Assembly (NCBI GenBank): GCA_023393235.1
Contig: JAEWMH010000105.1
Location: forward strand, 1-31,315
Source: Bacillota bacterium
Lineage (GTDB): Bacteria; Bacillota; Bacilli; Paenibacillales; NBRC-103111
Direction of reading: 5' to 3'
DNA length: 31,315 bases
Shown here: positions 7,222 to 13,062 of the stretch, piece by piece
Position numbering within the stretch: position 1 is the first letter of the stretch
Layout of the letters: each line of letters starts with the position of its first letter
Program-made: the position numbers and the translations under genes
Notes under the pieces: model-generated
Seen by the model: only the letters and a program-made list of their open reading frames with translations
Database searches by the model: none
What the model was told of the DNA's origin: nothing

Positions 7222-8136
7222 ATGAACCTGAAGCAGCTGGAATATTTTGTGGCCGTAGCGGAGACCTTGAACTTTACCAAGGCCGCCCGGAAATTTTATA
7301 TCTCCCAAACCGCCATCACCAAGCAGATTATGGCTCTGGAGGACCGTCTGGGGGCGAAGCTGTTTATCCGCTCCAAACACCGGGTGGAGCTGACGCCCGC
7401 CGGGTTTGTTTTCCTGCAGGAGGCCAAGGCCATCCTGAACCGCGCCGGGGAAGCCGTGGAAAGGGTCCATCTGGCTGCGGGGGGGATTGCCGGGTCCCTG
7501 AACATCGGGTTTGTGAAGGGCTACGAAAAAACCTCCTTCTCCAATCTGATCCTGGATTTTCACAAGGACTATCCCCATGTGTTCATGTCCTTCACCCGGA
7601 ACAATGCGGAGGAGCTGTACCGTGCGGCGGAAAGCCGGGATTTGGATATTGTGTTCACCATCGCCAACGGTCTGGGCACACACGAGGAGCTGGAGCGCCG
7701 CACCGTCCGGAGGTACCCGCTGGTGGCGGTGGTGTATCCCGGCCATCCGCTGGCGGACCGCCCTTCCCTGAGACTGGAGGAGCTGCAGCATGAGCAGTTG
7801 CTGCTCATGGACGCCTCCTACCGGGAAACGGGCGGCAGAGGAGCGGGGATCAAGGATTTTCTCGCCAACCAGTCCATGCCCATGATCATCCAGCAATCGC
7901 GGGATGCGGAATCCATCCTCCTGATGGTTTCGGCCGATATGGGGGTGGCGCTGCTGCCTTCGTACACCATGAAATATCTGAACCAATCCAGGCATCTGCG
8001 CATTATTCCGCTTGAGGATGGAGTAGAAATGGTGGAGATCGCCGCCGTCTGGAACAAAAGCAATCCCAACCCCGCGTTAGGCATGTTTCTGCGCAAAATG
8101 GCAAATGCCCAACAACAAAAAAGCTCCGGCGGATAA
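7222..8136 (+). CDS. LysR-family transcriptional regulator
   Basis: The 304-residue protein has the LysR layout: a winged helix at residues 1-60 (MNLKQLEYFVAVAETLNFTK, then AARKFYISQTAITKQIMALE) and a substrate-binding domain from about 90 to 295. It is divergent from the KdgT-like permease and D-hydroxyacid dehydrogenase genes, with overlapping promoters and a palindrome at its own start site. It is therefore very likely their regulator, using the imported keto acid or a derivative as effector (inference). ATG at 7222 has GAAGAGGG about 5 bases upstream. The last codons of the gene form the left arm of its terminator. Confidence 0.9.
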   Translation: MNLKQLEYFVAVAETLNFTKAARKFYISQTAITKQIMALEDRLGAKLFIRSKHRVELTPAGFVFLQEAKAILNRAGEAVERVHLAAGGIAGSLNIGFVKGYEKTSFSNLILDFHKDYPHVFMSFTRNNAEELYRAAESRDLDIVFTIANGLGTHEELERRTVRRYPLVAVVYPGHPLADRPSLRLEELQHEQLLLMDASYRETGGRGAGIKDFLANQSMPMIIQQSRDAESILLMVSADMGVALLPSYTMKYLNQSRHLRIIPLEDGVEMVEIAAVWNKSNPNPALGMFLRKMANAQQQKSSGG

Positions 8137-8160
8137 CTGGTCCGTGCGGAGCTTTTGTTG
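8112..8160 (+). terminator. Terminator overlapping the 3' end of the LysR gene
   Basis: CAACAAAAAAGCTCCG, which encodes the C-terminal Gln-Gln-Lys-Ser-Ser, pairs with CGGAGCTTTTGTTG downstream of the stop codon. The stem straddles the stop codon at 8134-8136. The A/T tracts also make it usable from the minus strand for the TetR gene ending at 8184. Confidence 0.8.
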
Positions 8161-8183
8161 TCTGTTGGGGTGAAGGCGCGGGA

Positions 8184-8798
8184 TTAGGGCTCAAGCTGCA
8201 GCGCTTCTATTTCGGTACCGGCAGACAAGCCGGTAAGGGCATACCCGATCCACATCTCGATAAACCGGTCATCCACCGGCTCCCCTGTAATCAGAAGACG
8301 GTAGAAGAGGGGGGCAAAGAGCAGATCGATGGCCAGCTCCGCATCCAGGTCCCGGCGCAGCTCTCCCCGGGCAACACCCTTCTCCAGAATTCCCTTGGAG
8401 ATCAGCCGCCGCGGGTTAAAATAACGGCTGCGGTACTCTTCCGCAATCTTAGGGTCGAACTGCCCTTCGGCAATAAACTCCTTGATCGTTTTGCCTTCTC
8501 CGCTAGTAAGAAAACCCGCCAGATGCCGGACCTGCAGAATAAGGTCTTGACGGACGGAGCCGGTATCCGGCACCGCCAGCTTTGCTTCCGAGGCTTCGAA
8601 GAAGGCCTCAATTACAACAGCGGCTTTATTGGGCCACCACTTGTAGATGGTGGCTTTGCTGACGCCGGCCCGTTCGGATATCCCGTCCACGGTTACGGCC
8701 TTAAACCCTTGCTCCTCCAGCAGCCCGCAGGCGGCGGCCAGGATGGCCTTGCGGGTGCTTTCGCTTCTTGGACGGCCAGGCTTTTTTTCCTTTTCCAT
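8184..8798 (-). CDS. TetR-family repressor, divergent from an MFS exporter
   Basis: The 204-residue protein has an N-terminal TetR helix-turn-helix at about 36-57 (TVDGISERAGVSKATIYKWWPNK). A helical ligand-binding and dimerisation domain follows, of the AcrR-like type with a large C-terminal half. It starts with a basic arm (GRPRSESTRKAIL). The gene is divergent from the MFS transporter, and three copies of one 13-bp near-palindrome lie on the two promoters. It therefore probably represses both itself and the exporter until a small molecule binds. The ligand is unknown. The ATG at 8796-8798 has AAGGGGA upstream. Confidence 0.9.
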   Translation of the reverse strand: MEKEKKPGRPRSESTRKAILAAACGLLEEQGFKAVTVDGISERAGVSKATIYKWWPNKAAVVIEAFFEASEAKLAVPDTGSVRQDLILQVRHLAGFLTSGEGKTIKEFIAEGQFDPKIAEEYRSRYFNPRRLISKGILEKGVARGELRRDLDAELAIDLLFAPLFYRLLITGEPVDDRFIEMWIGYALTGLSAGTEIEALQLEP

Positions 8799-8825
8799 AA
8801 CAAGATCCCCTTGTTCAGAATTTAA

Positions 8826-8838
8826 AAACGATACGTTT
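8826..8838. promoter_or_regulatory. Candidate TetR operator 1 (at the repressor's own start site)
   Basis: AAACGATACGTTT is nearly palindromic (AAACG-ATA-CGTTT). It lies immediately downstream of the TetR gene's -10, where binding would block its own transcription. Confidence 0.75.
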
Positions 8839-8867
8839 ATTATATAGGGCCCATATTGGAATGAAAA
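8839..8867 (-). promoter_or_regulatory. Candidate promoter of the TetR gene
   Basis: On the minus strand, TTTTCA (8867-8862) and a perfect TATAAT (8844-8839) are 17 bases apart. Operator 1 follows directly. Confidence 0.6.
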
Positions 8868-8870
8868 GGG

Positions 8871-8899
8871 TTGACAAAACTAAACGATTCGTTTACTAT
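8871..8899 (+). promoter_or_regulatory. Sigma-A promoter of the MFS exporter
   Basis: A perfect TTGACA (8871-8876) is 17 bases from TACTAT (8894-8899). The spacer is almost filled by operator 2, so repressor and RNA polymerase should compete. Confidence 0.8.
8882..8894. promoter_or_regulatory. Candidate TetR operator 2 (inside the MFS promoter spacer)
   Basis: AAACGATTCGTTT is a near-perfect palindrome located between the -35 and -10 of the exporter promoter. Confidence 0.8.
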
Positions 8900-8908
8900 T
8901 TAATTATT

Positions 8909-8921
8909 GAACGATACGTTT
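8909..8921. promoter_or_regulatory. Candidate TetR operator 3 (near the MFS start site)
   Basis: GAACGATACGTTT differs from operator 1 only in its first base. It is centred 27 bases after operator 2, just downstream of the exporter's likely +1. Confidence 0.75.
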
Positions 8922-8951
8922 AGTATTTAAATTGAATCGGAGGTCCTGAAG

Positions 8952-10193
8952 ATGAAGAATTCAAACCGGCTTCAATCCTTATCCAATCCCCCGGCTATGA
9001 CCGCACGCCTGATGTTTATCCTGGCCGCTGCCTGCGGGCTGATTGTGGCGAATCTGTATTATGCGCAGCCGCTGGTCGGTCCCATCAGCCAATCCGCAGG
9101 CATCTCGCCTGCCGCATCCGGACTGATTGTTACCATGACCCAAATCGGGTATGTTATCGGGTTATTGTTTATCGTGCCTTTAAGCGATTTGCTGGAAAAC
9201 CGCCGGCTCGTATCCATGGCCCTGGGGGTGGCTGCTGTCGGGCTGACAGGGGCTGCCCTGGCCAATGGAATGGCCATGTTTTTTGCGGCGGCGGTTCTTA
9301 TTGGAGCAGGCTCAGTTGGCGCCCAGATCCTGGTGCCCTATGCCGCTTCGTTGGCTCCGGCGGACCAGCGTGGCCGGATTGTCGGCAATATTATGAGCGG
9401 TCTGCTCCTGGGTATTATGCTGGCCCGGCCTGCCGCCAGCCTTACTGCAGGCCTGTTGGGCTGGCGGGCGGTATTCCTGCTGTCCGCGGTGTTGATGGGG
9501 CTGCTGATTATGCTGCTGCTGCCCATGTTACCCAAGCGGATCCCCCAGAGCAGGGAGCGTTATCCGCAGATTCTACTGTCACTCTGGGAATTGCTTCGAA
9601 CCAAGCCCGTGCTGCGCAGAAGAGCCTTGTACCAGGCCTGTCTGTTCGGCAGCTTCAGCCTTTTCTGGACGGTGGTGCCTTTATGGCTGTCTGATCATTT
9701 CCGCGCCTCCCAGAACGAAATCGCTGTTTTCGCCCTGGTAGGGGTTGCCGGTGCTGTCGCTGCCCCCATTGCCGGGAGACTGGCCGACAAGGGCTGGACC
9801 CGGCGGCTGACCGGTATTGCCATTGTCACCGCCGCTGTTTCCTTTTTGCTGACGCATGCTTTTGCAGGCAGCCGGCTCCTGTCCGTGGCATTCTTTTGCG
9901 CAGCGGCTGTGCTGCTGGACATGGCCGTGTCCGGCAATCTGGTGCTGGGCCAGCAGGCCATCTATGCTTTGGGGGATGAAATCCGCGGCAGAGTCAATGG
10001 CTTGTTTATGGCGATTTTCTTCGCAGGGGGCGCTTTGGGCTCCGCAGTTGGCGGCTGGACTTACGCTCAGGGCGGCTGGATGCTGGCATCGGTTGCCGGT
10101 ATATGTTTTCCTGTGCTGGCCTTCCTGTATTATCTGACGGAGCTGCCAAGGCCGTCACACAGGGCCCGGACACTGCCCTCTGGGGAAATTTAA
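8952..10193 (+). CDS. MFS transporter, probable drug/metabolite exporter
   Basis: The 413-residue integral membrane protein shows twelve hydrophobic segments in two halves of six. It has the MFS loop motif after helix 2 (PLSDLLENRRL, a variant of GxLaDrxGrr) and its repeat after helix 8 (GRLADKGWTRR). The N-terminal ANLYYAQPLVGPIS pattern is shared with YnfM/YgaY-like exporters. Proton-driven efflux of a toxic compound or metabolite is the family expectation; the substrate is unknown. CGGAGG 8 bases upstream of the ATG sets the start. It is divergent from a TetR repressor, and two copies of the candidate operator overlap its promoter, so it should be inducible. No clear terminator follows before the DUF1540 gene. 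Confidence 0.88.
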   Translation: MKNSNRLQSLSNPPAMTARLMFILAAACGLIVANLYYAQPLVGPISQSAGISPAASGLIVTMTQIGYVIGLLFIVPLSDLLENRRLVSMALGVAAVGLTGAALANGMAMFFAAAVLIGAGSVGAQILVPYAASLAPADQRGRIVGNIMSGLLLGIMLARPAASLTAGLLGWRAVFLLSAVLMGLLIMLLLPMLPKRIPQSRERYPQILLSLWELLRTKPVLRRRALYQACLFGSFSLFWTVVPLWLSDHFRASQNEIAVFALVGVAGAVAAPIAGRLADKGWTRRLTGIAIVTAAVSFLLTHAFAGSRLLSVAFFCAAAVLLDMAVSGNLVLGQQAIYALGDEIRGRVNGLFMAIFFAGGALGSAVGGWTYAQGGWMLASVAGICFPVLAFLYYLTELPRPSHRARTLPSGEI

Positions 10194-10255
10194 CGGACCC
10201 GGCGCAGCGGTCAAATCCCTTCCCCGGGGCACAATGAATGGGGGAGGTGATAACG

Positions 10256-10465
10256 ATGCCTGACGTAAAATGTGCCGTTTCCAACTGTGCATACTGGAAC
10301 AAAGGGAACAAATGCGGAGCCGACCTGATCATGATCGAAGTGGATCAGCACGCCAATGCCAAATTCGACGCCGAATTTGCCGGTGAGTCCTTCGATACGG
10401 AACATCAGGACAATGCGCCTAATTCCAAAAACACCTGCTGCCACACCTTTAAGCCGAAATCTTAA
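10256..10465 (+). CDS. Small DUF1540-family Cys-rich protein
   Basis: The 69-residue protein begins with the DUF1540 pattern VKCAVSNCAYWNKGNKCGADLIMIEV (described in two parts: Cys6, Cys11 and Cys20, then the hydrophobic strand). It ends with Cys61-Cys62. The Cys spacing suggests a small metal-binding or disulfide fold. The function is not established to my knowledge; the family is common in spore-forming Bacillota. ATG at 10256 is preferred over 10238 because GGGGGAGG sits just before it and would lie inside the longer frame. Confidence 0.8.
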   Translation: MPDVKCAVSNCAYWNKGNKCGADLIMIEVDQHANAKFDAEFAGESFDTEHQDNAPNSKNTCCHTFKPKS

Positions 10466-10548
10466 CCGTCCGGAGGCTTTGCCCATCTTGTCCCGGGCTG
10501 GCCGGAGGATGGAGGGAAGCCTTCTGCCAGAGAGGAGGCCCGCAAGAG

Positions 10549-11049
10549 ATGGAAATCGAGAAGGAATGGGAAAAGGAAGAAGCCAAACGGGTGGACGAAC
10601 CCGAGTTCGTTGATGATGAAGATAAGTTCAGCGAATTCAGCGATGAGCTGGGGGTGGAAGGGAATATCGACGGGGTAAATCCGTCGTTAGGCTCCGTCCA
10701 CAGGGATATTGAGGATTCATATATCGAGTTCAGCGGCGAATTGGGGCCGGGACAGGCGTTTTCCTCCGGGATGGCGCCGCGGCTGGGGCAATGGGCCGAC
10801 AAGGAACGGGTTCCGGCAGCCGATGCCGGAAACGGAAGGGACAAGGGCGGCAGCCGGACAACGGCTTGGATTGCCATTGTCCTCGCTATCGGGTCGTTGC
10901 TGTTCTGGCCTGCTGTATTGGGGCCTGCAGCCGTGGTGATGGGTGCAGTCGCCTACGCCTCGGGCAACAAATCCGTCGGCATATGGTCTGTGGCATTGGG
11001 CCTGCTTTCGGTTATTGCCTACTTTGTCCTGCTGCCGCGACTATATTAA
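10549..11049 (+). CDS. Acidic membrane protein with C-terminal helices (DUF4190-like)
   Basis: The 166-residue protein has an acidic, hydrophilic N-terminal half (residues 1-103) that includes VDEPEFVDDED (15-25). A short motif EFS-D/G-ELG occurs twice, at 29-35 and 60-66. The C-terminal half is hydrophobic, with segments at about 105-121, 123-138 and 143-163 and small-residue loops, as in DUF4190-type proteins of Bacillales. The N-terminus is probably cytoplasmic. The function is unknown. GAGGAGG (10532-10538) precedes the ATG. It lies 83 bases after the DUF1540 gene on the same strand and may be co-transcribed with it. A strong terminator follows. Confidence 0.7.
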   Translation: MEIEKEWEKEEAKRVDEPEFVDDEDKFSEFSDELGVEGNIDGVNPSLGSVHRDIEDSYIEFSGELGPGQAFSSGMAPRLGQWADKERVPAADAGNGRDKGGSRTTAWIAIVLAIGSLLFWPAVLGPAAVVMGAVAYASGNKSVGIWSVALGLLSVIAYFVLLPRLY

Positions 11050-11061
11050 GGTGAGTTTGCA

Positions 11062-11096
11062 AAGCCTCTCCGGGCATGATCCGGAGAGGCTTTTGC
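11062..11096 (+). terminator. Terminator after the DUF4190-like gene
   Basis: AAGCCTCTCCGG, loop of seven, CCGGAGAGGCTTTTG: a 12-bp perfect stem with a short T run. Confidence 0.85.
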
Positions 11097-11109
11097 GTTG
11101 TGGGCATTT

Positions 11110-11175
11110 CAGCGGCAACGGCTAATAAGAAGGCAACGGCTAGTCAGCGGTAACGGCCAGTCAGCGGCAAACATG
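11110..11175. repeat. Short degenerate tandem repeat (AGCGGCAACGGCTAGTC type)
   Basis: Three to four imperfect units of about 15-17 bases follow one another: AGCGGCAACGGCTAATAAGA, AGGCAACGGCTAGTC, AGCGGTAACGGCCAGTC and a decayed AGCGGCAAACATGGGC. No gene-like frame covers them. The neighbouring DNA to 11450 holds a second repeat family. Confidence 0.6.
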
Positions 11176-11221
11176 GGCAGACTGGATGGCGGTTGGCCTG
11201 CCGTAATAGCGGCAATAAGCA

Positions 11222-11447
11222 GCCGGACTTAGTGCTATTATCCGTCCCTTGTCCAGAAGCGCTTTCTTACGGACCCACGATCCGTTATTTGCCGTATTTG
11301 TGCCAAAACGGGATTTTCGCGGACTGAGGTTCCGTTATTACGCTCCATCCACCCTTAAAAAACTCGTTTGACCCCATATAACGGATCCTCGGTCCGCCTA
11401 ACTGGAAAAAGTCCTGTTTTATTGGAAATAGCGGAACCTGTGTCCGT
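11222..11447. repeat. Interspersed 20-22 bp repeats, consensus CGGACnSAGGWTCCGTTATT
   Basis: Two copies lie on the plus strand (11269-11290 and 11318-11340) and two on the minus strand (11377-11397 and 11427-11447), with a decayed copy near 11223-11241. Copy 2 (GCGGACTGAGGTTCCGTTAT) and copy 3 read in reverse (GCGGACCGAGGATCCGTTAT) differ at only two places. The 11094-11819 gap therefore consists of these repeats, about 90 bases with nothing recognisable (11450-11540), and the regulatory leader of the BMP operon. Confidence 0.65.
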
Positions 11448-11543
11448 TCCATTGCCTACCAGGGCTATAGCGGTCGCCTCATCGACTCCTGTAACCGCTT
11501 CCCGTCTTTGCCTTCGGTCAAGCTGATCATTCCACACTTTGTA

Positions 11544-11801
11544 TAAACCGAACGTTCGTGTTTTGTGAGAGTTAAAACCAACTGAAAAACCCCCATTTCA
11601 CGAACATTTGAAACTTATTTGAATCCTAAAGTTTTGTATTGACATTATTTCTAACATAAAGCACAATGAAATTGAGAAAAACGTTGGTCAAAACCGAACG
11701 AATGTTAAAATTGCTTTCATTGGTGATTTTTCAGGGGGAATCGGTTTTTGATGGAATAAGAGCGGCGAACCGGTGGAACCCGGATTATTCGTTCGTTTCT
11801 A
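11544..11801. promoter_or_regulatory. Cluster of CGAAC cores resembling PurR boxes
   Basis: Sites are TAAACCGAACGTT (11544-11556), TTTCACGAACATT (11596-11608), AAAACCGAACGAA (11690-11702) and, on the minus strand, CGAAC at 11795-11791. The first also forms the palindrome CGAACGTTCG (11549-11558). The B. subtilis PurR box is recalled as AWWWCCGAACWWT; the first and third sites match 11 of 13 positions. They flank the candidate promoter at 11639-11667. The spacing is not the standard paired arrangement, so PurR control is only a suggestion. Confidence 0.4.
11639..11667 (+). promoter_or_regulatory. Candidate promoter of the BMP transporter operon
   Basis: A perfect TTGACA (11639-11644) is 17 bases from CACAAT (11662-11667). 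This gives a leader of about 145 bases before the first gene. I see no purine riboswitch core in it. Confidence 0.6.
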
Positions 11802-11819
11802 ACTACAAGGAGGAGAACC

Positions 11820-12968
11820 ATGAAGAGAAAGAGTTTTCTGAAGCTTGGCCTGGCTGCGGCACTGAGCCTGACCACCATCCTTGCCGGCTGCGGCGACAAA
11901 AAAGAAGAGGGTGCATCCAACGCTTCCACCGTAACACCTGCTACCGCCGCATCTGCAGTGGCATCCACCGGAATCAAGAATCCCCGGGTATCCTTTGTTT
12001 ACATCGGGCCTCCCGGCGACGGCGGTTATACCTACCAGCATGACCAAGGCCGTCTGTATATGGAGAAGGAGCTGGGCATCAAGGCCAAGGCCGTAGAAAA
12101 CGTACCGGAGAGCGCTGACGCCGAGCGGATCATCACCCAGCTGGCTCAAGAATCCGATATCGTGTTCACCACCAGCTTCGGTTATATGGATTACACGCTG
12201 AACGTGGCCAAGAAATTCCCCAAGGTGAAATTCTTCCACTGCTCCGGCTACAAAACCTCCGATAACATGAGCACATACTTCGGCAAGAACTATCAGGCCA
12301 GCTACCTGTCCGGCATCGCCGCAGGCAAAGCCACCAAGAAGAATGTCATCGGTTATGTGGGCGCGTTCCCGATTCCCGAGGTTATCTATAACATTAACGC
12401 CTACACTCTGGGTGCCCAAAGCGTAAACCCGGCCGTGAAGGTCATGGTTGTATGGTCCAACACATGGTATGACCCGGCTACCGAGAAACAAGCCGCCATC
12501 TCCCTTCTGGACAAGGGCGCAGACGTACTGATGGCGTACCAGGATTCCCCGGCTACCATCCAAGCAGCTCAAGAGCGCGGTGCCTTCGCAGGCGGCAACG
12601 ACTCCGACATGTCCCGCTTTGCTCCTGATGCTTACCTGACAAACCCTGTATGGAACTGGGGACCGTATTATGTGAAGGCTGTTAAATCCGTTATCGACGG
12701 CACCTTCAAGTCCGAGCAATATTCCGGCGACATGAAGGATAACACCGTAGCTCTGGCTCCCTTCGGCAACAAGGTTTCTGACGAAACCAAGAAGCTGATT
12801 GCCGACAAGCAAAAGGCCATTGTCGACGGCACCCTGGACGTATTCGCCGGCCCGATCCTGGACCAATCCGGCGCCACCAAGGTAGCGGAAGGCAAGAAGC
12901 TGACTTTGGACGAAGTGCTTGGCATGAACTGGTTTGTAAAAGGTGTAGACGGCTCTATTCCGAAGTGA
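11820..12968 (+). CDS. BMP-family substrate-binding lipoprotein (purine/nucleoside ABC importer)
   Basis: The 382-residue protein has a lipoprotein signal peptide ending LAGC with Cys24, a Ser/Thr/Ala linker to about residue 50, and a Bmp/PnrA domain. YIGPPGDGGYTYQHDQG, then ENVPESADAERIITQLAQ, then TTSFGYMD and GYVGAFPIPEVIYNINAYTLGAQSVNP (given in part) resemble the BMP clade whose structural representative from Brucella was found with adenine bound (from memory), more than the classical guanosine-binding PnrA/NupN. It should capture a purine base or nucleoside outside the membrane and hand it to the permeases encoded downstream. AAGGAGGAG directly precedes the ATG. A hairpin after the stop codon probably keeps its message more abundant than the rest of the operon. 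Confidence 0.88.
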   Translation: MKRKSFLKLGLAAALSLTTILAGCGDKKEEGASNASTVTPATAASAVASTGIKNPRVSFVYIGPPGDGGYTYQHDQGRLYMEKELGIKAKAVENVPESADAERIITQLAQESDIVFTTSFGYMDYTLNVAKKFPKVKFFHCSGYKTSDNMSTYFGKNYQASYLSGIAAGKATKKNVIGYVGAFPIPEVIYNINAYTLGAQSVNPAVKVMVVWSNTWYDPATEKQAAISLLDKGADVLMAYQDSPATIQAAQERGAFAGGNDSDMSRFAPDAYLTNPVWNWGPYYVKAVKSVIDGTFKSEQYSGDMKDNTVALAPFGNKVSDETKKLIADKQKAIVDGTLDVFAGPILDQSGATKVAEGKKLTLDEVLGMNWFVKGVDGSIPK

Positions 12969-12994
12969 TAAAATTTGTGTGATTTTTAGGAAAA

Positions 12995-13035
12995 ACATGA
13001 TGGGGAGGGCTCCAGCCGGAGTCTTCCCCATGTGT
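12995..13035 (+). promoter_or_regulatory. Intercistronic hairpin between binding protein and ATPase genes
   Basis: ATGGGGAGGGCTCC pairs with GGAGTCTTCCCCAT around the loop AGCC, a stem of about 14 pairs with two G-U. No T run follows, so it is not a full terminator. Such hairpins typically protect the upstream message or attenuate the downstream genes, giving more binding protein than transporter. Confidence 0.6.
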
Positions 13036-13062
13036 ATGAACATTCGAGGGGGCCAAATCGGT

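Noticed and set aside
11668..11819. Purine riboswitch in the leader of the BMP operon
   Set aside because: The conserved three-way junction segments are not found; only CGAAC cores are present.
11666..12043. 125-codon open frame upstream of and overlapping the BMP gene
   Set aside because: It begins at the promoter start region without a ribosome site and overlaps the true lipoprotein start in another frame.
11799..13043. Antisense open frame of 414 codons over the BMP lipoprotein gene
   Set aside because: The plus-strand gene has a lipobox, ribosome site and family motifs; the antisense frame has none.
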